Assembly (NCBI GenBank): GCA_900474095.1
Contig: UCOA01000025.1
Location: 62,001 to 126,000, forward strand
DNA from: Hyphomicrobiales bacterium
GTDB taxonomy: Bacteria; Pseudomonadota; Alphaproteobacteria; Rhizobiales; Rhizobiaceae
Direction: 5' to 3'
DNA length: 64,000 nt
Of the stretch, positions 23,330 to 31,885 are shown one piece after another (position 1 is the first letter of the stretch; the number at the start of each line of letters is the position of its first letter). The notes below the pieces were generated by a model, which made no database searches, was not told the DNA's origin, and worked only from the letters and a program-made list of their open reading frames with translations. Position numbers and translations under genes: made by a program.

Positions 23330-24205
23330 ATGGAAACGATTACCAGCATTGCAGACCTGCGCGCGAGCTTGGCGCACCATCGCCGGGCCGGAAAGACCAT
23401 CGGCCTGGTGCCGACCATGGGCTATCTGCATGTCGGCCATATGGAACTGGTCAGCCGCGCGAGGGCGGCGAACGACATCGTCGTCGTCAGCCTGTTCGTC
23501 AACCCCCTGCAATTCGGCGCCAATGAAGATCTCGCGAAATACCCGCGCGATCTCGGGCGCGATGAGGACTTGCTCATCAAAGGCGGCGCTGATTTCCTCT
23601 TCGCGCCTGGCGTTTCCGACATGTATCCACGTCCGATGGAAACGGTGGTCGACGTGCCGACGCTCGGCAGCGAACTCGAAGGCGCCGTCCGGCCCGGCCA
23701 TTTCGCCGGTGTCGCCACGGTCGTCACCAAGCTCTTCAACATCGTCCAGCCCGACCGCGCCTATTTCGGCGAGAAGGATTTCCAGCAATTGCAGATCATC
23801 CGCCGCATGGTCGAGGATCTGGCGCAGCCGGTCGAAGTGGTCGGCGTTGCGACGGTGCGGGAGGCCGACGGACTTGCCTGTTCGTCGCGCAACGTCTACC
23901 TGGCGCCAGCGGAACGTGTTGCCGCCGCGATCGTGCCGAAGGCGCTCGACGAGGCCGAAAGGCTGATCGCAGGGGGGCTGACGGATGTCGCAACACTCGA
24001 AAAGGCAGTCTCGGATTTCATCACGTCGGAGCCTCTGGCAAAGCCGGAAGTGGTTGCTATTCGTGATCCGGAAACCCTGCACACCGTGACAGAAATCGGC
24101 GAAAAACCGGTTCTTCTGTTGCTTTTTGTCCGTTTCGGGAGCACGAAGCTGCTCGATAACAGGGTTTTCACGCCGAAAACCGCAAAATTTGCAAAGGTGG
24201 CGTAA
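23330..24205 (+). CDS. panC: Pantoate--beta-alanine ligase PanC
   Basis: Last step of pantothenate synthesis, joining pantoate and beta-alanine with ATP. It has 291 aa from ATG 23330, with GGAGG at 23317-23321. The HIGH-like motif appears in [14 protein letters not shown], the substrate region in [11 protein letters not shown], and [15 protein letters not shown] and SSRNVYL are conserved. The panB ATG follows 2 bases after the stop, forming a two-gene operon. Confidence 0.96.
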   Translation: METITSIADLRASLAHHRRAGKTIGLVPTMGYLHVGHMELVSRARAANDIVVVSLFVNPLQFGANEDLAKYPRDLGRDEDLLIKGGADFLFAPGVSDMYPRPMETVVDVPTLGSELEGAVRPGHFAGVATVVTKLFNIVQPDRAYFGEKDFQQLQIIRRMVEDLAQPVEVVGVATVREADGLACSSRNVYLAPAERVAAAIVPKALDEAERLIAGGLTDVATLEKAVSDFITSEPLAKPEVVAIRDPETLHTVTEIGEKPVLLLLFVRFGSTKLLDNRVFTPKTAKFAKVA

Positions 24206-24207
24206 GC

Positions 24208-25029
24208 ATGAGTGTACAGGCAATGAAGCGTCGCCTGAGCCCCGGCAACATCGAGGCGCTCAAGGGCGAGCGGCCGATCGTCAGCCTGACGGCCTATACC
24301 ACGCCAATCGCCCGGCTGCTTGATCCGCATGTCGATTTCATGCTGGTCGGCGATTCCCTCGGCATGGTGCTCTACGGCCTCGATTCGACCGTTGCTGTGA
24401 CCCTCGACATGATGATCGCCCATGGCCAGGCCGTTATGCGCGGCTCCGAAAAGGCCTGCGTCGTCGTCGATCTGCCATTCGGTTCCTATCAGGAATCGAA
24501 GGAGCAGGCCTTCGCCACCGCCGCCCGTGTCCTCAAGGAGACCGGCTGCAGCGCGGTGAAGCTCGAGGGCGGTGCCGAGATGGCAGAGACGGTCGATTTC
24601 CTTACGCAGCGTGGCATTCCCGTGCTCGGTCATGTCGGCCTGATGCCGCAGCTCGTCAATACCATGGGCGGCTACCGGTCGGTCGGCCGCAACGACAAGG
24701 AAGCGGCCAAGATCCGGCGCGACGCCAAGGCCATCGACGACGCCGGCGCTTTTGCCATTGTCGTCGAAGGAACGATAGAGCCTTTGGCGCGCGAAATTTC
24801 CGCGTCGCTCCGGGCACCCACCATCGGCATCGGCGCGTCGCCGGCCTGCGACGGGCAGATTCTCGTGTCGGACGACATGCTCGGCATCTTCAGCGATTTC
24901 AAGCCGCGCTTCGTCAAGCATTTCGCCGAGTTGGCGCCGCAGATTTCCGCGGCGTTCGAGGCCTATGCCGACGAGGTGAAGGCGCGGACGTTTCCCGGTA
25001 TCGAGCACACGTTTCAGGTGAAGCGCTGA
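24208..25029 (+). CDS. panB: 3-methyl-2-oxobutanoate hydroxymethyltransferase PanB
   Basis: Transfers a hydroxymethyl group to alpha-ketoisovalerate to give ketopantoate, the step before pantoate. It has 273 aa, a TIM barrel with [15 protein letters not shown], the metal-binding [30 protein letters not shown] and [15 protein letters not shown]. It lies directly behind panC, so both pantoate precursors and the ligase are co-expressed. Confidence 0.96.
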   Translation: MSVQAMKRRLSPGNIEALKGERPIVSLTAYTTPIARLLDPHVDFMLVGDSLGMVLYGLDSTVAVTLDMMIAHGQAVMRGSEKACVVVDLPFGSYQESKEQAFATAARVLKETGCSAVKLEGGAEMAETVDFLTQRGIPVLGHVGLMPQLVNTMGGYRSVGRNDKEAAKIRRDAKAIDDAGAFAIVVEGTIEPLAREISASLRAPTIGIGASPACDGQILVSDDMLGIFSDFKPRFVKHFAELAPQISAAFEAYADEVKARTFPGIEHTFQVKR

Positions 25030-25205
25030 CCTGCGCTGCGGGCCGGGCGCCGTCCTGATCCGCTTCGATCAGAAATTCGGATCGCTGCATCAATCTTATT
25101 GAATTGTTCCCTGGCCGGCCCCGGCCTATCTGTGCGTTCCATCCCCGCACAGCTCGGGAAAACGTGGCTTGGCTTTGGTGCTTGCCGACCGGGAAAGTTT
25201 CCTTC

Positions 25206-25922
25206 ATGACCAAAGACGATTTCTGGCAAGGTGTTCGCGGGGGTTTTCCCGTCATGGTCTCCGCCGCGCCCTTCGGGGCGTTGTTCGGCGCGCTTGCGGT
25301 CGATAATGGCTTTTCGGTTTTCGACGCAGTGCTCATGAGTGCTACGCTTTATGCCGGCGCCAGTCAGATGGTGGGCATCGAGCTCTTCGGCCAGAAGGTC
25401 CAGCCGTGGCTGATCGTGCTCTCGATCTTCGCGGTCAATTTTCGCCATATCCTCTATTCGGCATCGATCGCCCGTCACATCCGGCATTTTTCCGGCCTAC
25501 AGAAATTCTTGACCTTCTTCCTGCTGGTTGATCCGCAATATGCCGAAACGGAGAAGCGGGCCGAGCGCGGCGAGCGGGTGACCTTCGTCTGGTATCTCGG
25601 CTTCGCCATGATCATCTATATTCCCTGGCAGGTCACGACGCTGCTTGGCGCCATCTTCGGCCAGATGATCGGCGATCCCCGCGCCATCGGCCTCGACGTG
25701 CTCCTGCCGATCTATTTCATGGGGCTGGTTCTCGGCTTCCGCAAGCGCGACAACTGGTTGCCGGTCGTCGCAGCCAGCTCGCTGGCATCGATCGCTGCGA
25801 TGCATTTCGTCGGTTCGCCCTGGCATGTGAGCATCGGTGCGATTGCCGGGATCCTGCTTGCTGCCTGCCTGCCGCTGCCGAAACGGCATGAAGAGCCGGT
25901 GACTTTGGAACACGAGGTCTGA
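25206..25922 (+). CDS. azlC: AzlC-family branched-chain amino acid exporter subunit
   Basis: Large subunit of the AzlCD (LIV-E) exporter in the inner membrane. The product has 238 aa from ATG 25206, with hydrophobic segments throughout. Family phrases are SAAPFGALFGALAVDNG, TLYAGASQMVG and NFRHILYSASIARHI. The frame extends upstream to 25104 but that region lacks coding character. AzlD follows immediately, consistent with the usual pair. Confidence 0.9.
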   Translation: MTKDDFWQGVRGGFPVMVSAAPFGALFGALAVDNGFSVFDAVLMSATLYAGASQMVGIELFGQKVQPWLIVLSIFAVNFRHILYSASIARHIRHFSGLQKFLTFFLLVDPQYAETEKRAERGERVTFVWYLGFAMIIYIPWQVTTLLGAIFGQMIGDPRAIGLDVLLPIYFMGLVLGFRKRDNWLPVVAASSLASIAAMHFVGSPWHVSIGAIAGILLAACLPLPKRHEEPVTLEHEV

Positions 25923-25924
25923 TC

Positions 25925-26236
25925 ATGGACAGCACGGAACACCTGCAGCTGATCTACATCATTCTTGCAGCGGCCGTCGCGACGTTCGTCACCCGCATCG
26001 GCGGCTATGTGATGATCACGCAGATGAAGCGCATCCCGCCGCGCATGGAAGCGGCGCTGAATTCGGTTCCCGCCGCCGTGCTCTCGACGCTGGTTGCACC
26101 CGCCTTCGTCCAAGGCGGCTGGGACGTGGCAGCATCCATGCTCGTCGGCTTCGCCGTCGGCCTGCGCTTCTCCTCGCTCTGGATGCTGCTCGCCGGCTGG
26201 CTCGCCGTCATGGCTCTCCGGCATTGGATGTTGTAG
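25925..26236 (+). CDS. azlD: AzlD-family small exporter subunit
   Basis: Partner of AzlC: 103 aa, nearly all hydrophobic with about three to four helices, and the family phrase TFVTRIGGYVMI near the start. Its ATG is 2 bases after the azlC stop. The substrate (branched-chain amino acids) is inferred from the family. Confidence 0.88.
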   Translation: MDSTEHLQLIYIILAAAVATFVTRIGGYVMITQMKRIPPRMEAALNSVPAAVLSTLVAPAFVQGGWDVAASMLVGFAVGLRFSSLWMLLAGWLAVMALRHWML

Positions 26237-26243
26237 TGACTTT

Positions 26244-26263
26244 CCCGCTCCGTCGGGAGCGGG
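26244..26263. terminator. Hairpin between convergent azlD and pepP
   Basis: CCCGCTCC (26244-26251) and GGAGCGGG (26256-26263) pair perfectly around GTCG in the 35-bp convergent gap. No clear T run follows on either side, so termination is inferred from position. Confidence 0.5.
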
Positions 26264-26271
26264 CTATTATC

Positions 26272-28107
26272 TCACCGCGTCAGCGTCGCCGTCGCGGCGT
26301 TCAACCACTCCAGCACTTTTTCGTCCGCGATCAGCGGCGACAGTTTTTCCCGCGTTTCGGCGTGATAGGCGTTGAGCCAGTCCAGTTCTTCGTCCGTCAG
26401 CAGGCCCGCGACGACGAGGCGGCGGTCGATCGGGCAGAAGGTGAGCGTTACGAAGCCGAGCATCGACAGGTCGCCGCCCTCGACCGGACTTGCTTCCAGC
26501 ACATGCACGAGATTCTCGATACGGATGCCGAAGGCGCCCGGTCGGTAATAGCCGGGCTCGTTTGAGAGGATCATGCCGGGCAGCAGTTCCTGCATCGACG
26601 CGCGGGAGATGCGCTGTGGACCTTCATGGACGGAAAGATAGGAGCCGACGCCGTGGCCGGTGCCATGGGCAAAGTCGGCGCCGGCTTTCCAGAGCGCGAT
26701 TCGCGCCAGCGGATCGAGGTCGATGCCGCGCGATCCTTTCGGGAAGCGGGCGAGGCTGATGGCGATCATGCCCTTGAGAACCAGCGTGAAGAAGCGTCGC
26801 TGCTCGTCCGGAACGGTGCCGATCGCAACGGTGCGGGTGATATCCGTGGTTCCGTTGATATATTGGCCGCCCGAATCGATCAGGAACATGGTGCCGTCGG
26901 CGATCGCCAGATCACTTTCGGTCGTGACGCGATAATGCATGATCGCTGCATGTTCGCCGGCGCCGGAAATCGTATCGAAGGAAATGTCCTTGAGCGGGTT
27001 CTGCATCCGCTCGCCGACGGCGGCGCGGATAGCTTCGAGCTTCTCGACGGCGCCGATCTCGGTGACCGTCCCAGGCTGCTTCTCATCTAGCCAGGCGAGA
27101 AACTCGACCATGGCGGCGCCGTCCTGCAGGTGGGCGCGGGCGGAGCCTTCTGTCTCGGCCGCGTTCTTGCGGGCGCGGGGCAGGCGGGCGGGATCGATCG
27201 CCTCGACAACGGTGCCGCCGCCGGCGCGGATGCGTTCGGCGAGCGCAAACGGTGCGTGCTCCGGATCGATCATGATCTTTGCGCCGGTCGCAGCGAGCGC
27301 TGCGACGTGATCGTCGAACGAGGCGGGAGCCTCGAGGCTCGAAAGCTGCGTCAGATAGGCTTCCTCCTCAATGCCGGTTTTGCGCTTGTCGAGGAACAAT
27401 TCGGCCCTGCCGTCGGCATGGACGATGGCGCGGGCGAGGGGATGCGGCGTGTGCGGTACGTCGCTGCCGCGGATGTTGAAGGTCCAGGCGATCGACGAGG
27501 GATCGGTCAGCACCACGGCATCAGCGCCTGCCTTGGAAATCTCCTGCGCCATTGTCGTGAGCTTGTCCCTCGCGAGCACGCCGGCGTGGTCGAGTGGCTG
27601 GATCTTGACGCGGCCGAGGGGTGCTGCGGGCCTGTCCGTCCATTGCCGGTCAAGCGGATTATGGTCGAGGAAGACAAGTGTGCCGCCTAGACCTTCGAGC
27701 GCCTTCTGGAGTTTGCGCACCTCGGCGCCGGTGTGCAGCCAGGGATCGATGCCGAGGCGGAAGCCCTTCTTGCCATGCCGCTCGAGCCAGAGATGCGGCG
27801 GCTCGCCGACAAGGTCACCGCCTTCGAAAACTGCGCCGTCAACCTGCTCCTTGAGCTGGGTGACGTAACGGCCGTCCACAAAGACAATCGCTTGACTGAC
27901 GGTGATGAGCGCGATGCCGGCGGACCCAGTGAAGCCAGAAAGCCACGACAGGCGCTCCGCCGAGGCAGGTACGTACTCGCCCTGGAATTCGTCGGCACGG
28001 GGAACGAGGAAGCCGTCGATGTTCAGGCCGGCGAAGGCGGCACGTAGCGCATTGACGCGGTCCTTGCCGAATTGCGGGGTCGAGGTGACTTCGAAAGACT
28101 GGAACAT
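26272..28107 (-). CDS. pepP: Xaa-Pro aminopeptidase (M24B)
   Basis: Dimetal peptidase that removes an N-terminal residue before proline. From the ATG at 28107 it has 611 aa (AGGA 8 bases upstream; product MFQSFEVTSTPQFGKDRV). Two creatinase-like N-terminal domains precede the catalytic M24 domain. The metal ligands are visible as the two Asp in LIDSGGQYINGTTDITRT, the His in FAHGTGHGVG, and the Glu in SNEPGYY and IRIENL. The large three-domain form is common in Rhizobiales and eukaryotes. Confidence 0.94.
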   Translation of the reverse strand: MFQSFEVTSTPQFGKDRVNALRAAFAGLNIDGFLVPRADEFQGEYVPASAERLSWLSGFTGSAGIALITVSQAIVFVDGRYVTQLKEQVDGAVFEGGDLVGEPPHLWLERHGKKGFRLGIDPWLHTGAEVRKLQKALEGLGGTLVFLDHNPLDRQWTDRPAAPLGRVKIQPLDHAGVLARDKLTTMAQEISKAGADAVVLTDPSSIAWTFNIRGSDVPHTPHPLARAIVHADGRAELFLDKRKTGIEEEAYLTQLSSLEAPASFDDHVAALAATGAKIMIDPEHAPFALAERIRAGGGTVVEAIDPARLPRARKNAAETEGSARAHLQDGAAMVEFLAWLDEKQPGTVTEIGAVEKLEAIRAAVGERMQNPLKDISFDTISGAGEHAAIMHYRVTTESDLAIADGTMFLIDSGGQYINGTTDITRTVAIGTVPDEQRRFFTLVLKGMIAISLARFPKGSRGIDLDPLARIALWKAGADFAHGTGHGVGSYLSVHEGPQRISRASMQELLPGMILSNEPGYYRPGAFGIRIENLVHVLEASPVEGGDLSMLGFVTLTFCPIDRRLVVAGLLTDEELDWLNAYHAETREKLSPLIADEKVLEWLNAATATLTR

Positions 28108-28344
28108 CTGATTTTCCTGCGAGGTCCAAGGTGGAGCCGGTTGGCCGGGATCGCGCCGCGACGGGCATTGTGATTCCTGAAGGGTTGTGGGCACTCTAGC
28201 TGAAACTGACGGAGCAGCGAAAGCCCGTGTTTCTTGCTCATCCGTGGACGAAGTTGAGGATGTCGTCGCGCCTCAGCCGCAGTCCTAACCGCCGCAATTG
28301 TCATACTTATGCGCCGTGCGCATGGCTCCTATGCTGCAACGCAC

Positions 28345-28372
28345 CTAGACCCGTTTCAAAAATAGTCTATAA
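28345..28372 (+). promoter_or_regulatory. Candidate sigma-70 promoter for the structured RNA
   Basis: CTAGAC (28345-28350), 16 bases, then CTATAA (28367-28372). Each hexamer differs by one base from the rhizobial housekeeping consensus CTTGAC / CTATAT. A start near 28379 is predicted on the plus strand, where no protein gene follows. Confidence 0.5.
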
Positions 28373-28378
28373 ACCCAC

Positions 28379-28627
28379 TCAACGAACACGGACGCAAATC
28401 TGCTGTTCACGCGAATGCCGAAAGGCAAGAGCTGCATGATCCGAGAATGGTTGGTCATCCTTCTCCTCCTCCCTCCGGGTGGCCGATTTTGGATCATGAA
28501 GAGTCCGCTTGAGCGCTCCTCCTCCTCAAGCTCGCGGACATGGCCGGCTTGCCGGTCAGCGGGCGGTGCTTCGGCATCGCCTTTGTTTCGAAAACCCGCT
28601 TGTCCTGACGGACAGGCGGGTTTTTCG
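28379..28627 (+). ncRNA. Candidate structured small RNA with two C-rich anti-Shine-Dalgarno loops
   Basis: No convincing protein gene lies on the plus strand here, but several hairpins do. Arms CATGATCC (28435-28442) and GGATCATG (28491-28498) enclose the CU run CTCCTCCTCCCTCC (28463-28476). GTCCGCTTGAG (28503-28513) pairs with CTCAA (28525-28529) and GCGGAC (28534-28539) around a loop containing CTCCTCCTC. GGCGGTGC/GCATCGCC (28562-28581) closes a TTCG tetraloop. A strong terminator ends the unit. CCUCC-type loops are known in rhizobial trans-acting RNAs such as the alpha-r14 family; membership here is only a suggestion. Confidence 0.5.
28591..28627. terminator. Bidirectional Rho-independent terminator between the candidate RNA and prmA
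   Basis: Eleven-base arms CCCGCTTGTCC (28595-28605) and GGACAGGCGGG (28610-28620) around TGAC, with four A before and five T after. It can stop transcripts from both sides: prmA on minus and the candidate RNA on plus. Confidence 0.9.
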
Positions 28628-28651
28628 TTTCCGGACTTGGAACGTCAATTT

Positions 28652-29530
28652 TCAGGGACGGTCGAGATGGATCGTCACCCAACCGTTGCGCCAGATGGTG
28701 CGGACATGGCGCAGATGCTGGCCGTTATAGGCGGACAGCACTTTCCAGCGTTGCGACGCCAAAATACCGGACAGGATCACCGAGCCGCCGGGCGCCAGAT
28801 GACTGGCAAGCTGCGGCGCCATCTTGATCAGCGGGCGGGCAAGGATGTTGGCGATAATCAGGTCGAACGGACCATGCGCGGCAAAGGCCGGCGAGTGAAA
28901 GCCGGCGGCAGTCACTGTGCTGATGCCGCTGGCGATGCCGTTGCGCTTGACATTCTCGGCTGCCACATGCGTTGCAATCGGGTCGATGTCGGTTGCAAGA
29001 ACAGGAACCGGCTTCAGTTTGCGCGCTGCAATCGCCAGGACGCCGCTACCGGTGCCGAGATCGAGCGCATTGCGAACCTTGCGGGCGCGCATGACGGTTT
29101 CGATGACTTCGAGGCAGCCTGCCGTCGTGCCGTGGTGGCCGGTGCCGAAAGCCTGGCCGGCATCGATCTCGATGGCGATGTCGTTCACACGAACCTTGTC
29201 GCGGTCATGCGAGCCGTGGACCAGGAAACGGCCGGCGCGCACCGGCGACAGCCCCTCCAGCGACTTGGCAATCCAGTCGACCTCCGGGATGACTTCTCGC
29301 TCGATCCTCGCATCCGGAAAATGTGGCGCGACGACCGCGGCGAAGCGTGCCCGCATCTCGTCTTCCTCGTCGAAATCGATGTAGAGCGACGCCTCCCAGA
29401 TGTCCTTCTTTTCGTCCATCTCCATGGTCGCAATGGCGTAGCCGTCATCCTCGAAAACATCGGTCATCAGATCCATGATGACTTCGGACTGTTTTTCGGT
29501 GGTGGTGATGAACAGGCGAAGGTCACTCAA
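28652..29530 (-). CDS. prmA: Ribosomal protein L11 methyltransferase PrmA
   Basis: SAM-dependent enzyme that methylates lysines and the N-terminus of L11. It has 292 aa with an N-terminal substrate-recognition region, then the Rossmann methyltransferase fold with DAGQAFGTGHHGTT, motif I LDLGTGSGVLAIAARK and the ANILARPL catalytic-loop motif. The gene ends about 25 bases before the bidirectional terminator. Confidence 0.93.
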   Translation of the reverse strand: MSDLRLFITTTEKQSEVIMDLMTDVFEDDGYAIATMEMDEKKDIWEASLYIDFDEEDEMRARFAAVVAPHFPDARIEREVIPEVDWIAKSLEGLSPVRAGRFLVHGSHDRDKVRVNDIAIEIDAGQAFGTGHHGTTAGCLEVIETVMRARKVRNALDLGTGSGVLAIAARKLKPVPVLATDIDPIATHVAAENVKRNGIASGISTVTAAGFHSPAFAAHGPFDLIIANILARPLIKMAPQLASHLAPGGSVILSGILASQRWKVLSAYNGQHLRHVRTIWRNGWVTIHLDRP

Positions 29531-29617
29531 TGTCTTTGTCCTTGGTCGGCGGGTGCTTGCCGGCGGGCGGCTTGCGCGGCTCTAGCATGCCCGCCGATCA
29601 AAGGTAAAGCGCAGCCC

Positions 29618-30748
29618 CTATCTGGCGTCGGGAATCCACGGCGGCGGCGGCGTGTCCTGGCCCGAAACATTGCGCAGCGCCGCCGCCGTGAAGCCGGGCA
29701 CATAGATCAACAGCGGCATCGACAGGGCGCGCAGGCCTGCGAGGAGAGGATTCCTGAGCGTAATGAAGGTCGTATTGCGCCGCGTATCTTTGAGCACCGT
29801 TTTGACGACAGGCAATCTCAGGTTGGAGTATTCCTGTTCCCGCTCTTCGGAAATCAGCCAGGCGAGCCAGCAGGCGTCTTCGATGCCGAGGTTCATGCCA
29901 CGGGCGCCAGCCGGTGAATGCACATGGGCGGCGTCACCGGCAAGAAAGACATTGCCGCGGCTCATCGTTTCGACATGGCGGAAACTGATGGTGAAGTCCG
30001 ATTTCCATGTCTGGTCCAATACCGTGGCCGGATGATCGATGCGCGTTTCGAAATCCTCGAACGTCGATACGTAACGCAGCGTATCTTCGCACACTGGCAG
30101 GCGCCCGAGCACGCCGGGATTGAGAAAATTCATTTGGACGAAGCTTGTATCGACCTGCTGGGCATAGCGGTAGTCGGCGAGGAAGAATTGGCTTTCGATC
30201 GCACCGCCCGGAAAAGCGAAACCACAGGCCTTGCGCACGGCGGAATGGGCTCCATCCGCACCGATCAGCAAGTCCGGCAGCACCGTCTCTGGGCGCCCGT
30301 CCATATGCGAGAGCGTGACGATCGGGTTCCGAGCATCGCCCGCCACCGTCTGAACGTGCGTCGACCACTCAGGCCTGATGCCGACAGCAGACAGACGCTG
30401 GAGCAGCAATCGTTCCGTTTCGCCCTGCGGCAGCGCATAGATCGGGCAATAGGGGCCGCGGAATTTTTCGGTGTCGATCGTCAGCAGCAACTTGCCTGCC
30501 GACGATATCTTGAATTTGGTCAGGCGCCGGGCCTCGGCCAGGATCAGGGCAGTGGCGCCGCAGGCCTCCAGAAGCGTCAGGGTTCTGGCGTTGATACCCA
30601 GCGCTCGGCTCTCGTTGATCGGTGCTGGCCCTGAGGCCCCTGAGACCAGACGCGGGCGAAAGCCGCGCCGCGTAAGTTCGAGCGCCAGAGCAAGTCCGGT
30701 AGGTCCCGCACCGGCAATCAGAATTGACCTTCCGGTGTGTTCCCCCAT
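29618..30748 (-). CDS. FAD-dependent aromatic-ring hydroxylase-type monooxygenase
   Basis: Group A flavin monooxygenase fold: GAGPTGLALALEL at the N-terminus (FAD ADP part), GADGAHSAVRKACG (DG motif) and GDAAHVHSPAGARGMNLGIEDACWL (second FAD motif). It has 376 aa, shorter than phenol hydroxylases that carry a C-terminal thioredoxin-like domain. The substrate cannot be told from the sequence; ubiquinone-biosynthesis or aromatic-compound hydroxylases are both possible. The downstream neighbour on the same strand is prmA; the upstream one is the SCO protein, 19 bp away. Confidence 0.85.
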   Translation of the reverse strand: MGEHTGRSILIAGAGPTGLALALELTRRGFRPRLVSGASGPAPINESRALGINARTLTLLEACGATALILAEARRLTKFKISSAGKLLLTIDTEKFRGPYCPIYALPQGETERLLLQRLSAVGIRPEWSTHVQTVAGDARNPIVTLSHMDGRPETVLPDLLIGADGAHSAVRKACGFAFPGGAIESQFFLADYRYAQQVDTSFVQMNFLNPGVLGRLPVCEDTLRYVSTFEDFETRIDHPATVLDQTWKSDFTISFRHVETMSRGNVFLAGDAAHVHSPAGARGMNLGIEDACWLAWLISEEREQEYSNLRLPVVKTVLKDTRRNTTFITLRNPLLAGLRALSMPLLIYVPGFTAAALRNVSGQDTPPPPWIPDAR

Positions 30749-30767
30749 CTGCTCCTCGCGGATATCC

Positions 30768-31367
30768 CTATGTCTTCAGCAGATTTTCCAGCTTCTTGAC
30801 CGCGGTGTCCGGATTTTCGCCGTAAGCGATCGTGCCGGTGAATTTGCCTTCGGAATCGAGAAGGAAAACGGAGGCGGTGTGGTCCATCGTATAATCGCCG
30901 TCCGGCTTCTTCTCGTCCAGCGGGATTTTCTTGGCGTATACCCGGAAACCCTTGACCATCTCCATCACCTTGTCCGGCTGACCGGAAATGCCGGTGATGC
31001 GCTTGGAAACGTTCGAGACATATTGGCCAAGAATTTCGGGCGTGTCGCGTTCGGGATCGACGCTGATGAAATAGGCCTGCAGCTTGGTGCCGTCCGGATC
31101 GACTTTTTCCAGCCAGCCGTTCAACTCGAACAGGGTCGTCGGGCAGACTTCCGGGCAGTGCGTGAAGCCGAAGAACAAGGCTGTCGGCTTGCCGGTGAAT
31201 GCCTTTTCCGAGATCGGCTGACCCGCCTGCGAGACGAGCTGGAACGGCACACCGAAGGGTCCGGCCGCCAGTTGATCCTTCGAAGTGCTCAGCGCGTAGG
31301 TCCCATAGCCAAGTATGGCCGCGGCTCCCGCAACGACTGCCCAAAGAACAATGCGAAGTGCTTTCAT
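30768..31367 (-). CDS. SCO1/SenC/PrrC copper-binding assembly protein
   Basis: Membrane-anchored thioredoxin-fold protein that helps assemble the CuA centre of cytochrome oxidase or acts as a thiol/copper redox factor. The 199-residue product has one N-terminal helix (about residues 5-25), the copper ligands Cys71 and Cys75 in HCPEVCPTTL and His163 in MDHTASVF. All three metal ligands are intact. The monooxygenase lies 19 bp downstream and a small membrane protein lies upstream on the same strand. Confidence 0.93.
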   Translation of the reverse strand: MKALRIVLWAVVAGAAAILGYGTYALSTSKDQLAAGPFGVPFQLVSQAGQPISEKAFTGKPTALFFGFTHCPEVCPTTLFELNGWLEKVDPDGTKLQAYFISVDPERDTPEILGQYVSNVSKRITGISGQPDKVMEMVKGFRVYAKKIPLDEKKPDGDYTMDHTASVFLLDSEGKFTGTIAYGENPDTAVKKLENLLKT

Positions 31368-31469
31368 GATAACGTCCGGTCCATCTAACCAATCCTGATG
31401 ACCAAATAGACCTTCGGGCCCGACGTTGCAAACGTTCGGCCTGTCAGCGTCAATTTGCGGCAGGCAGGA

Positions 31470-31628
31470 TCAGAAACACCAGGAAAGGCCGTTTTCGGCC
31501 ATGGCCAGGAAGATCTCCGGTCCCTGGACGATCCATCCGAGAAAAGCGGCAAGCAATAGAATGAGGCCGCCGACGCCAAGCGCGGTGATCATCAGGGTTT
31601 GCGGGTGCTTTTTCACAACGTCTTGCAT
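31470..31628 (-). CDS. Small single-pass membrane protein
   Basis: A 52-residue product from the ATG at 31628: MQDVVKKHPQTLMITALGVGG, a hydrophobic helix of about 25 residues, then a short acidic/aromatic tail ending LSWCF. No family is recognised. It precedes the SCO gene by 102 bp on the same strand, which may mean a role near cytochrome oxidase assembly (inference). Codon use looks ordinary. Confidence 0.5.
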   Translation of the reverse strand: MQDVVKKHPQTLMITALGVGGLILLLAAFLGWIVQGPEIFLAMAENGLSWCF

Positions 31629-31885
31629 GCCGTCATGATACCCGGCAGCGCTGGAGATTGAAAGGCGTGGCTGGCACGTTTCCATCGTGGTTCGAGGCAT
31701 TCGAATCGCGAGAATTCGACACTCATTTTAGCGAATGTTTAATTTGTGTTTGCCATGTTCTAAGCGCGTGGAGGGGTGCGAATCCCTTGCTGACATGACG
31801 TCACCGGCTTGCCTGAGCCCGTTTTCCCGCATCATCGCTCCCTTTCCTGCGCTCGCCGCCGCTCTTACCAACTGGATAACGCCGT

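Noticed and set aside
28345-28458. A 37-codon minus-strand frame (MTNHSRIMQLLPFGIR...) with an apparently very strong purine-rich ribosome site
   Set aside because: The purine run is simply the complement of the CU-rich loop of the plus-strand RNA candidate. The frame has no homology I recognise and would have to be transcribed through the terminator behind prmA.
28437-28500. Possible leucine-rich leader peptide (MIREWLVILLLL...) and attenuator
   Set aside because: The frame has no nearby stop codon and no biosynthetic gene follows the terminator; prmA is on the opposite strand.
28415-29917. 500-codon plus-strand frame antisense to prmA
   Set aside because: A shadow of prmA; its composition is Arg/Ala/Gly-rich with no domain, while the minus strand encodes a clear methyltransferase.
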